DNA from: Pedobacter sp. MR2016-24
GTDB lineage: Bacteria > Bacteroidota > Bacteroidia > Sphingobacteriales > Sphingobacteriaceae
Length of the DNA: 64,000 bases
Assembly (NCBI RefSeq): GCF_026239655.1
Contig: NZ_JAPIVO010000002.1
Coordinates: forward strand, 558,001 to 622,000
Direction: 5' to 3'
This document shows positions 56,454 through 64,000 of the stretch, piece by piece. Position numbers and translations under genes: made by a program. Every line of letters begins with the position of its first letter. Positions within the stretch are counted from its first letter, which is position 1. The notes below the pieces were generated by a model. That model was not told the origin of the DNA, did not search any database, and was given only the letters and a program-made list of their open reading frames with translations.

Positions 56454-56653
56454 TCTAATGATGATTATGAGAAGTATAAGGCCAACTTATTAAGATGGGC
56501 CTTGAAGTCGATTGTACGACTTTAGTTAAAAGTTACCGCTGCAATTCTAGTGTTTGCAACTTTATCTTCGAGAAGATGGGGATTTTGATCGAATCCCATG
56601 GAGACCAGTCTTTTTTTGTTGGGGGTGATAGATGATCCAGGGAAAGTGGATGA
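56454..56653. other. Decayed spacer in island
   Basis: About 200 bp between the recombinase remnant and the helicase tail with no recognisable gene or repeat; stop codons in all frames. Confidence 0.5.
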
Positions 56654-56932
56654 GCTTTTGCTAATCCTAAGGTCGTGAAATTGCTTTTTCAGGAACAGTG
56701 GAAATACGATTGTTTTTCCAGAAATTGGGTAGAATGGAAAGGTGAAGACCGTTACCAAGATGTCTGTGTAGTGATCAATGATAAAACCTGGAAGAACTTT
56801 AAGAAATCGGATTTGAAATCGCTATCTCCTCAGAACAAAAATAAGTTATATGTAGCCTGTTCCAGGGCAAGGGGGAATTTATATTTTGTGGAGGGTGGAT
56901 TATATAAAAAATTTAAACTCCTCACTAGATAA
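56654..56932 (+). pseudogene. C-terminal remnant of a UvrD-like (SF1) helicase
   Basis: The frame is open from 56654 to 56932 after an in-frame stop; no proper start is seen. The product ANPKVVKLLFQEQWKYDCFSRN... DRYQDVCVVINDKTW... ends with KNKLYVACSRARGNLYFVEG, which is helicase motif VI of SF1/UvrD-type enzymes (VAxSRAxxxL). Motifs I-V are absent, so it is a 3' remnant. Helicases of this type occur with defence nucleases as well as in repair, and nothing left here tells which. Confidence 0.6.
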
Positions 56933-56957
56933 GTATGACCATTAGTGTGAAATTTTA

Positions 56958-57650
56958 TCAGTCGAACATCCCAGGCTCCTCGTCGGAACAAGGGGCATTG
57001 CAATCATAGCTGATCTCCACATAGTTGTATGCAAAAGTCGCTGGAGATAGGGTTTCTTGCATATAGATATACAATTTGCCATTTTTTTCTTCTTGCCTAT
57101 TGATTTGAAAATGAGTATCTTTTAAAAACAGCACCTCTCGCTCTTTTGCAAAGTTGGTAATCCGTGAAATGTCTTTTGCCTTACTATTTTCAGGCAAGGT
57201 GTTTATAACATAAATTACCTTTTCGTCTTCCCAATCATCTTTTGAAGTAGATAAATTAAAAGATATACTCATCACCTGACCGAATTTTCCGTTAAAATAA
57301 GTTTGGTAATCGCCGATAACTGGGTGGTGGGTTTCCATACGGTAAACCGTTCGCTGACCAAAGCTGGGAAGGCGCTGAAGGGCGAGATGTAGGCGCTGCT
57401 CAAAGTCTTTAACTAATACGGTCTGGTCAATAGTTTTATTTTTGAGATTGGGGTGAACAACCCTGCTCATGTTTCCTGAATAATTAGTTATACAGTCTGC
57501 ATCCGCTAGATTGACTAAGCCATTTTTGACGTCGTCAAGATTAGCGTGATGAGCAACGTTTTTCAGGTAATCAAGTTTTAGTTCCGCATAATTTCTCAAA
57601 AAAAAATGGTCGTCTTCGTGCATTTTGGGCTTGGTATTCATTGGACTCAT
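56958..57650 (-). CDS. Probable ADP-ribosyltransferase (R-S-E class)
   Basis: Cytoplasmic-looking protein, 230 residues from the ATG at 57650. No signal peptide. The three blocks of R-S-E mono-ADP-ribosyltransferases are present in order: Arg104 in TVYRMET, Ser134-Thr135-Ser136 in ISFNLSTSKDD, and the ExE motif Glu170/Glu172 in NFAKEREVLFLKDTHFQI. These are the residues that bind NAD and catalyse Arg-type transfer; spacing is normal for the family. The N-terminal 60 residues are helical and may bind a target or an antitoxin. The upstream ATG at 57695 is rejected because a promoter-like CAAAGTA complement lies between the two. It faces the large gene at 58067 divergently. A toxin or phage-defence effector is the likely role, inferred. 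Confidence 0.68.
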   Translation of the reverse strand: MSPMNTKPKMHEDDHFFLRNYAELKLDYLKNVAHHANLDDVKNGLVNLADADCITNYSGNMSRVVHPNLKNKTIDQTVLVKDFEQRLHLALQRLPSFGQRTVYRMETHHPVIGDYQTYFNGKFGQVMSISFNLSTSKDDWEDEKVIYVINTLPENSKAKDISRITNFAKEREVLFLKDTHFQINRQEEKNGKLYIYMQETLSPATFAYNYVEISYDCNAPCSDEEPGMFD

Positions 57651-58066
57651 GTGATTTTTTTTGCAAAGTAAAATTTTTCCTATTTTCATTACCAAATTGA
57701 ATTTTCTTTCTGAATATGCTTAGCATGAAAAAAAATCTTTTCGATAATCTTCACGGGGGGCTTATGCAGTATGGGGTTATTCTAAAAGTGGTTACTCAAA
57801 ATATTTTTTTAAATATCCGATTTTGCCGTAACAAGAATAAGATTGAAAGTTGATTATCTCAATTTGTTGTATATTAGACATTTGCCATGAATTTCAAATA
57901 TAGCTTGTGCACTTCAAATTCTTTCTTAAAAAAAATCCTAATGTTGTGATTCAATGTGGAAATCATTTTAGATTTATTTTTTTCGAAATGACTAAGTTTG
58001 GATTTAACCAAAAATACCTGAAACGTTAGATTTTGATTCAGGTGTATAAATCTTTTAGACTGAATC
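57651..58066. other. AT-rich intergenic region between the ART gene and the large island gene
   Basis: About 415 bp, very A/T-rich, between divergent genes. The ART promoter is probably near 57664-57670 on the minus strand. Before the large gene, a 7-bp inverted repeat (ACCTGAA 58016-58022, TTCAGGT 58037-58043) lies 24 bp upstream of the start codon and could be an operator. A 64-codon frame on the minus strand (57874-58068) has no recognisable features. Confidence 0.5.
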
Positions 58067-61000
58067 ATGCGCTGGATTACCGCTTTACACCTTACTCAAC
58101 TTGCTGCGCAAAGGCGTTGCGAGGAGCTTCTGCCGGAAATTATCAGAAAGCTGATTGTATCTTCCTGCGAAGATTTCCCCAAATTGGATCTACCAGTAGG
58201 AGACAGTGTTTCCAAGCCGGGTTGGGATGGAGCCTGTATGGTTTCCAAAGCAGGCCCAATGGTTCCGAAAGGGAAGTCCCTTTGGGAAATGGGAAGGAAT
58301 AAAAATTATGCTAAGAAATTTCAGGAAGATTTTGATAAGCGGGACAACACGACCAAATCGGAGGTAAAAAGGCGTTCTACCTTTGTTTTTGTAACTCCAT
58401 GGAAGTGGAGCCGGCCAGACAAGGAAGACTTTCTAGCGGAAGTTAAAAATAAATCTGTGTGGAAGGATGTGCTTATCTATGATGCAGACAGTATTGAACT
58501 TTGGCTGGAGCGGTGTCCTGCCGTGGCCATCTGGCTTGCTCGCGAATTGGAACTGTTTACCGCCGAGGTGATTAGTGTCCATGCATACTGGAAAGACTTT
58601 GTCAGGTTAAGAGATCATGTTTTTGATAAAGAACTGGTCTTATCAGGGCGCGATCAGCAACAGGTTCAGGTGAAGGCATTTTTTGATGGGCAACCCGATT
58701 ATATTGAGCTACAGGCTTCTTCAAAGGCAGAAGGCGCTATTTTTACGATTGCCAGCATGCTAAAAGCTAAAACGCCTGAAGAAGAGTCCTTTCTATCAAA
58801 AGCAGTGATCGTGGAGGATAAACGGTCGCTGAAACAGGTACTATCCTTGCACAAGGGGCTTTACATTATTTTTTTGGATGCTGAGTCAGAAGTGGACTTT
58901 TCGGGATCCATAAACGGTAATCATGTGCTCTCGATCGTTAATTTCATGTTCCGTTTGGGCAATTCGGGTATTTCGCTTCCGGTTCCAAGATTGAGTGCTT
59001 TTTCACAAGGAATTGAAAAGCTCGGATATTCCCACCAGGAAACTTATGTGCTTGCCGCAAAGTGCGGAAGGAGCATTACCGTACTCCGTCGCATGCTAAC
59101 GGATAGAGCTGGTCGGACGAGCTGGTCACTGGCTAATTCAGTTGTCGAGCTTTTGCCCTTGTTTTTTGTGCAGCGACTTGATGATGAATTTACCGGGGAT
59201 AGAGAGGTTATCGGAAAGCTGTTTCTTGGGGGGTATGAGCAGTATAAAGTAGTAATGAAGCGATGGAGTCTGCTGGAAGATAGGCCGGTTTCACAGACAA
59301 TGAACCATTGGCAGATTGTCTCCGCCTACGATTTGCTTTTTGTACTGGGCAAATATATTACCGAGGAGGACCTTGAACTTTTTGCTTCGGTTGTAAAGGA
59401 AGTTACCCAGGAAATCAATCCGGCGCTGGAACTGGAACGTAAACAGCGTTTCGCTGCGGCTTTATATGATAAGAAAAGCAGATATTCTTCTCGGCTTCAA
59501 AAAGGGATGATGGAAACCCTTGCGCTGATTGCCGTCAATGGCAAAGAAGCGGGCATACACACTTCCTTTGAGCTTGCTGGCTGGGCCGATCGGGTGGTAG
59601 GTGAGCTGTTGGAAAGTCCTGAGCTTGAATACTGGCAGACCATAGAAAGCAGGATTGATCTGCTGGCAGAGGCTTCGCCGACTGCCTTTTTGAAGGCGGT
59701 GGAAGCTATGGTCAAAAATCACCCAGAGCGGGTCACCGAACTCTTTAACGACAGTGATTTTGACTTTTTCTCCCCGATCTATTTTACCCATATTTTATAT
59801 GCTCTGGAGTCCATTGCCTGGGATCCGCGTTTCTTGGGCAGGGTGAGTTTGTTAATAGCGGACCTGTGTAGGTTGGACAAGGGGAAGGCAACTTCTAATC
59901 GGGCATTTGCCAGCTTAAAAGCGGTATTTTTATGGTGGATGCCCCAGACCTATGCGAGCATTGAACAGCGCAAACAGGTGCTTAAGACGCTGATGGCCAA
60001 GAAGCCTGAACTTGCTATGCGTTTATTGAAGCATTTGAGCCCCCATGTCAGCAATATCGGACATTTTAGCCGCAAACCGATCTGGAGGCTGCGGGATGAG
60101 TTCGAACAGCGGGTAAAAAATGCTGCTTACTTAGAAGGCCTCGATTTTACCTGTATTGCTTTGATTGAACTTGCGGGCACAGATCCCATACGTTGGAAGA
60201 CAGTGCTGAAACTGGCTGATGACTACACCGGGGGTATGCGCACCAGGATATTGGATGCGGGGCTTTTGGTAGACTTTGATGCTGAAGGTAAGGAGGAATT
60301 GCGTAGATCACTCAAGGAAATGATTGGTATGCACTCCAAATCTACAGGAAGAACCGCATGGAACCTGAACAAATCTGATCTTCAAAAATTAACGCTCATC
60401 TATGAAGGGCTGATCATCAATGATGTGGAGCGGTATGGATGGTATTTTGATGTAGAAGCGCTGGAAAGCAGGCGGACTACTAAAATGAGCTACGATAAGA
60501 TTGCTGAACTTTCTCGCAAAAAGCGAAAAGAAGCAATCAAACTGATGTTGGCCTCTGCCGGTCTCGATGAAATACTGAAAATGGCCAGAGGTGCGAAGTA
60601 CCCTTATTATGTAGGGATCGCCCTCGCGGGAATAGAGGGATTAGATGAAAATCTGGTCTTTGCCAATCTGAAAGAGGGTGCAAACTTGGAAAGTGTGTTC
60701 AAAGGTTATGTTATGGAATCTCACCAACACTTCGGGCTTGCTTGGGTGACCGACCGGATCGCAAAGTATCAACGGTTTTATCCGGCTGAACTATTGGTAC
60801 ATTTTTATCTTTCGATAGAAGCCAGTGTCGAACTCTGGTCGCATTTGGATCAAGGTACTAAGCAAATGAAAGACCTGTATTGGACGAAGGTCAATCGAAA
60901 GTACCATCCATGGTTCCATAAAGATCATCACGAATCTTTCGTGGCTTATTTGTCTAAATATGGCCGGTTCGCAACCGCGATCAACAGTATCCATGATGTG

Positions 61001-61819
61001 GGCAGGGTAAGTCCTCCACTGCTGACCGAGGTTATGCAGGGTTATATGTCCAAGAGGAACACCGATGACGGGGTAAAGATTCATTCTGGTTCCTACATTT
61101 TTGGTAAGATCATGGAAAGGCTGATCGAAAGCGAAACTGATAGACAGGTGCTTGCCGGATTGCAATGGCAATATTTTCAGGCACTGGTTCAGGAAAACAA
61201 TCCCAAACTGATAGCAGTGCTCTATGAAGAACTCAACAACAGCCCTGGCCAATTTGCCCAACTGGTCTATTTTAAGTGGAAACCTGACGAGGGTGATTTT
61301 GAGGAGGATTTTGGTAAGGCGGGAAGTGACAGTGTTATGGGCATAGGACAAAATGCCAATGAGGTCCTTGAGAAGTGGCAAAGACTTCCAGGTATGGAAG
61401 AGGATGGAAGTTGTGACTTTGAAGTCCTAAAGAATTACTTTACACGGGCATTAATTTGCTGTGAGGAAAAGAATAGACGCAAGCGAGGGATGTATGAACT
61501 TGGAGAACGGTTGGGCAGGGGAAAGTTTGCGAGCTTAGAATGGCCACATCCCCAAGTTTGTGAGATCATCGATTCTTATGATAATGAGGAATTATCCAGA
61601 GGTTTTTATTTCGGGTATTCCAATCGAGGAGGCATTAAAGTGACCAGCGGAGGTTACAATAGGGAATTGGCGGCAAAGAAAATCTCATATCTACGACAGA
61701 CTGCTGAGCGCATATGCCTAGATTTTCCATTAACCGCAAAAGTGGTTAATGAACTTGCCGATTCCAAGGCGTCTTGGGATGCCTATGAGGCTAAGCGAGC
61801 TGCACAGGATGATGATTAA
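58067..61819 (+). CDS. Large island protein with N-terminal nuclease-like domain
   Basis: 1250 residues, no signal peptide. The N-terminal region (about 20-165) resembles a domain seen before other large bacterial proteins: LLPEIIRKLI, then GWDGA (Asp54), VPKGKSLWEMG (Glu74) with a downstream K..DFDKR, STFVFVTPWKW and IYDADSIELWLE. It looks like a PD-(D/E)XK-related fold with a displaced Lys. The remaining 1080 residues are mainly helical; QASSKAEGAIFTIASML occupies the place where an NTPase loop would sit, but no Walker A GxxxxGK[ST] is seen in the protein. Other recognisable landmarks are GRSITVLRRML and WDPRFLGRVSLLIADL. The SEC-C gene follows immediately. I infer a nucleic-acid-targeting defence function; no family name could be assigned with confidence. 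Confidence 0.75.
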   Translation: MRWITALHLTQLAAQRRCEELLPEIIRKLIVSSCEDFPKLDLPVGDSVSKPGWDGACMVSKAGPMVPKGKSLWEMGRNKNYAKKFQEDFDKRDNTTKSEVKRRSTFVFVTPWKWSRPDKEDFLAEVKNKSVWKDVLIYDADSIELWLERCPAVAIWLARELELFTAEVISVHAYWKDFVRLRDHVFDKELVLSGRDQQQVQVKAFFDGQPDYIELQASSKAEGAIFTIASMLKAKTPEEESFLSKAVIVEDKRSLKQVLSLHKGLYIIFLDAESEVDFSGSINGNHVLSIVNFMFRLGNSGISLPVPRLSAFSQGIEKLGYSHQETYVLAAKCGRSITVLRRMLTDRAGRTSWSLANSVVELLPLFFVQRLDDEFTGDREVIGKLFLGGYEQYKVVMKRWSLLEDRPVSQTMNHWQIVSAYDLLFVLGKYITEEDLELFASVVKEVTQEINPALELERKQRFAAALYDKKSRYSSRLQKGMMETLALIAVNGKEAGIHTSFELAGWADRVVGELLESPELEYWQTIESRIDLLAEASPTAFLKAVEAMVKNHPERVTELFNDSDFDFFSPIYFTHILYALESIAWDPRFLGRVSLLIADLCRLDKGKATSNRAFASLKAVFLWWMPQTYASIEQRKQVLKTLMAKKPELAMRLLKHLSPHVSNIGHFSRKPIWRLRDEFEQRVKNAAYLEGLDFTCIALIELAGTDPIRWKTVLKLADDYTGGMRTRILDAGLLVDFDAEGKEELRRSLKEMIGMHSKSTGRTAWNLNKSDLQKLTLIYEGLIINDVERYGWYFDVEALESRRTTKMSYDKIAELSRKKRKEAIKLMLASAGLDEILKMARGAKYPYYVGIALAGIEGLDENLVFANLKEGANLESVFKGYVMESHQHFGLAWVTDRIAKYQRFYPAELLVHFYLSIEASVELWSHLDQGTKQMKDLYWTKVNRKYHPWFHKDHHESFVAYLSKYGRFATAINSIHDVGRVSPPLLTEVMQGYMSKRNTDDGVKIHSGSYIFGKIMERLIESETDRQVLAGLQWQYFQALVQENNPKLIAVLYEELNNSPGQFAQLVYFKWKPDEGDFEEDFGKAGSDSVMGIGQNANEVLEKWQRLPGMEEDGSCDFEVLKNYFTRALICCEEKNRRKRGMYELGERLGRGKFASLEWPHPQVCEIIDSYDNEELSRGFYFGYSNRGGIKVTSGGYNRELAAKKISYLRQTAERICLDFPLTAKVVNELADSKASWDAYEAKRAAQDDD

Positions 61820-61829
61820 TACCAAAGGA

Positions 61830-64000
61830 ATGAATATATCCAGAAATAGTTTATGTCCATGTGGAAGTGGTAAGAAATACAAGCGCTGTTGCTCATTGGT
61901 AGATAAACGTCATCCATCACAGCCTAAGAAGAAGGTAGATAGGCCGTTCTACAATCTTGGACAAATACAAACGCTGAGCAGGTTAGCAGCTTTGCAATTG
62001 TTTCCCGAGAATGGTGTGCATCTGGTGTGTCTTCAGGAAATGGCTTTCAAACTCTTGAAGGATAGGAATAGCAGCAACGAGCAAAGTTATGGCCGTTTTT
62101 TGACCTATTTGTTCTGGGACAGGTATGAATATGGCAGAAAACTAAATCGACCGGATATCCATTCTACCAACATCACTGGCATGATCGGCAACGTTACGGC
62201 ATTACCCGGGATATTCAAGGGGGGTGGGCTACTGTTACAGGCAATGATCAATATATTGTTTCTGGACCAGCGTAACCAATTTGTGGAGGGTTTTCATAAA
62301 ATGGCTTATGCAGCAACATTTATGGTGCTAAAAATAGCAGGTCATCTAGCCAAGGAAAACCACATTATACCCTTTGATCCGACCTTTGTCGAGCTGGATG
62401 TAGTATTTGTTCCTGAAGAAACAAAGCTCAATCTGGGTGCTGAAAGCTGCTTTTTAAATCGAGAGGCTATCGAATCTTCACTCAGCTCCAGGGGAGTTCC
62501 AGCAAAAGTGATCGATGAATTCCTTATTTCACCAGACAATGTGAGCGGAGGGGTTTGCGACCAGGATTTGATGCTTTATCGACCATTGTTAGATCTAGGT
62601 GGAGCTTTGCTGGTGCACTCTCCGGTAAATCTGGTCAGCGCACTCTATTATTATCTGTGGAAGCTTGCGGTAGAACAAGGCTGTGCGGATCAGTTGAACC
62701 AACTTTATCAACGGGAATGCCTTTTGATGGTTAAGCGGGGTATTTTTCACTTGGGTTGGAAAAGAGCAGACCAGTCTATTATCGATTTTCAAATGGAGCA
62801 TGTACTACTCTTTTCTATGGATAGCGATAAACTTGCTGTCGTGCTATATTTTCCCGATGAGATAACCGCCCAAAATTTTTCTAAAGATAATCCGATGGAA
62901 AGACTTGGGGATTTGGGTATCGGAGCACAGGTCAAGGAACGAATGGAAAGGGTGAACGGCTTGCTTGATTCTTCTCCACTTGCCCTTCACACGCGAATGT
63001 TTATAGCCGTTATAGGCAACTCAGGTAGAGAGGGAAAAGCTGTGGTTGATGTGCCTGAACAGCCCTTCTTAATGTTCAGTCTTAATGACTGGATGGGTCT
63101 TTGCCATGGAGGGGAGGATTACCACGAGTTGACTTTGTGGTATTTTTACCAGGCCAGGGATAAGTTTCTTTTGCGGTACAATATGGAGGGTGTATCCGTG
63201 CTTGAACTTTTTGTTCTGTATCTGGAGCATCAAGAATCGTTTTATCTATCCAATGAGGGGGTTGAACATTACGTGATCGACCCTGTCCTTAACGATAGCT
63301 TTTTGAAAAGGGCAGAGCGAAAGATGGCTTCTACTGTACTCCCTTATCGAGATCAATCATATTCGGGAACGAATTTTCTACCAGTGATGTTACTTGATGA
63401 TTACGATAAGGTATATGTCGGAGATCCTGCAACTGGCGTGTCCCATCATTTGGCCATTAGAGAGTTTCTCCAGACGATTTGGTTCAAGCCTAGTAATGAA
63501 AAAACTTATCATGCTTATGGTGATAGCGACAAGGTATTTTTTCAGGAACTGATGAAAATGATAGCTTACTGGTTTAATCAGGTCAAATCAGATTTGGAGC
63601 CTATTCTCCAGGGACTGACAACAGAGGTTATAGATGTACAGGTCAGCATCAGTGATCCTGAAAGGTTTTTTAATCCTATTACCGAAGCTTTCGATTTTGG
63701 CGAAAACCACCAGCCGGTACTTATCACGTTAAACGATACAGGCTTGTCAATGAGCTTTAGTAGTGCTTTCGCTGAGCTTTTAGACTTTTCGGATAACCGC
63801 GGTGAGAGATATTTTGTGAATGAACTCTTAGCGGTTTTTAACCTCATCGCCCGTCAGTGCAATTCAAAGATAGAGCTGGATGCCGAGCAAGTGGTTGATC
63901 GTGTAGCCCCGTTGGGCAGGAAGAAAAAGCTTACCATTCTCAATGCAGTGACCGATGTCCGTTTGTTGGGGAACTTTTTAGGAAAGGCAAAATACCTAAG
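61830..64000 (+). CDS. SEC-C domain large protein (3' end beyond window)
   Basis: Open frame of at least 723 codons to the last base of the window, translated here directly because it lacks a stop inside. It starts MNISRNSLCPCGSGKKYKRCC, a full SEC-C zinc motif (CPCGSGKKYKRCC) at the very N-terminus. An in-frame ATG at 61812 overlapping the previous gene by 8 bp could also serve. The remaining approximately 700 residues show no motif I recognise; they are mixed alpha/beta with segments such as NWMGLCHGGEDYHE-like DWMGLCHGGEDYH and FLPVMLLDDYDKVYVGD. Tight coupling to the 1250-residue gene implies a common function. SEC-C motifs elsewhere bind metal and protein partners. Confidence 0.75.
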   Translation, partial: MNISRNSLCPCGSGKKYKRCCSLVDKRHPSQPKKKVDRPFYNLGQIQTLSRLAALQLFPENGVHLVCLQEMAFKLLKDRNSSNEQSYGRFLTYLFWDRYEYGRKLNRPDIHSTNITGMIGNVTALPGIFKGGGLLLQAMINILFLDQRNQFVEGFHKMAYAATFMVLKIAGHLAKENHIIPFDPTFVELDVVFVPEETKLNLGAESCFLNREAIESSLSSRGVPAKVIDEFLISPDNVSGGVCDQDLMLYRPLLDLGGALLVHSPVNLVSALYYYLWKLAVEQGCADQLNQLYQRECLLMVKRGIFHLGWKRADQSIIDFQMEHVLLFSMDSDKLAVVLYFPDEITAQNFSKDNPMERLGDLGIGAQVKERMERVNGLLDSSPLALHTRMFIAVIGNSGREGKAVVDVPEQPFLMFSLNDWMGLCHGGEDYHELTLWYFYQARDKFLLRYNMEGVSVLELFVLYLEHQESFYLSNEGVEHYVIDPVLNDSFLKRAERKMASTVLPYRDQSYSGTNFLPVMLLDDYDKVYVGDPATGVSHHLAIREFLQTIWFKPSNEKTYHAYGDSDKVFFQELMKMIAYWFNQVKSDLEPILQGLTTEVIDVQVSISDPERFFNPITEAFDFGENHQPVLITLNDTGLSMSFSSAFAELLDFSDNRGERYFVNELLAVFNLIARQCNSKIELDAEQVVDRVAPLGRKKKLTILNAVTDVRLLGNFLGKAKYL

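Noticed and set aside
57874..58068. 64-codon frame on the minus strand in front of the large island gene
   Set aside because: Very Lys/Phe/Asn-rich as expected for AT-rich noncoding DNA, no motif, no ribosome site. It was considered as a possible antitoxin for the ADP-ribosyltransferase, but nothing supports this.
58033..58302. 89-codon frame overlapping the start of the large island gene
   Set aside because: Lies in another frame over a strongly conserved-looking N-terminal domain; no sign of being coding.
1..64000. CRISPR array
   Set aside because: No regularly spaced repeats with unique spacers and no cas genes were seen.

Overview
The window looks like chromosome of a Sphingobacteriaceae member close to Pedobacter (Bacteroidota). 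The evidence is a FecR/SusC/SusD cassette with STN-type SusC, DUF4843 and PKD-like lipoproteins, tandem TlpA proteins, trigger factor-clpP-clpX, a Rho with a long Asn-rich insert, DUF2851 followed by a small PspC-like gene and ftsK, weak Shine-Dalgarno sequences, and several promoters with the Bacteroidota -7 motif TAnnTTTG. The assignment rests on gene content only; no database was searched. LAYOUT. 1-13.5 kb: nutrient-uptake locus. A 5'-truncated FecR anti-sigma gene, SusC/SusD, two accessory lipoproteins, two tandem TlpA thioredoxins and a secreted alpha/beta hydrolase, with no recognisable glycan-degrading enzyme. 13.6-15 kb: a DUF1826-like protein and a divergent MsrA. 15-28 kb: a region shaped by a repeated unit, namely three intact paralogues of a small secreted adhesin-like protein plus one deletion remnant. 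Every copy is preceded by the same leader, which holds two 9-bp direct repeats 21 bp apart, resembling a LytTR-regulator site. Between copies lie a TonB siderophore receptor interrupted by an in-frame TAG, a PepSY membrane protein, an ABC-F ATPase, a serine hydrolase, a histidine kinase/response regulator pair and a DUF1810 protein. 28-33 kb: DUF2461 protein, AraC regulator with an NAD(P)-binding partner, a DUF1080-like protein and a choice-of-anchor I lipoprotein. 33-56 kb: conserved core genes (tig-clpP-clpX, AMP nucleosidase, an ADP-heptose/LPS block, PolX, SppA, FolK, Hpt, PssA, Rho, PyrF, DUF2851, PspC-like, FtsK, LolA, PhnP-like hydrolase) ending in tRNA-Leu(GAG). 56-64 kb: an accessory island beginning just after the tRNA. 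It holds a decayed serine recombinase, the tail of a UvrD-like helicase, a probable ADP-ribosyltransferase with R/STS/ExE motifs, a 1250-residue protein with an N-terminal nuclease-like domain, and directly downstream a large SEC-C protein that runs off the window. The last two genes are nearly back to back and, with the ADP-ribosyltransferase, are the best candidate here for an undescribed (probably defence-related) system. Functions in the island are inferred from motifs and context.
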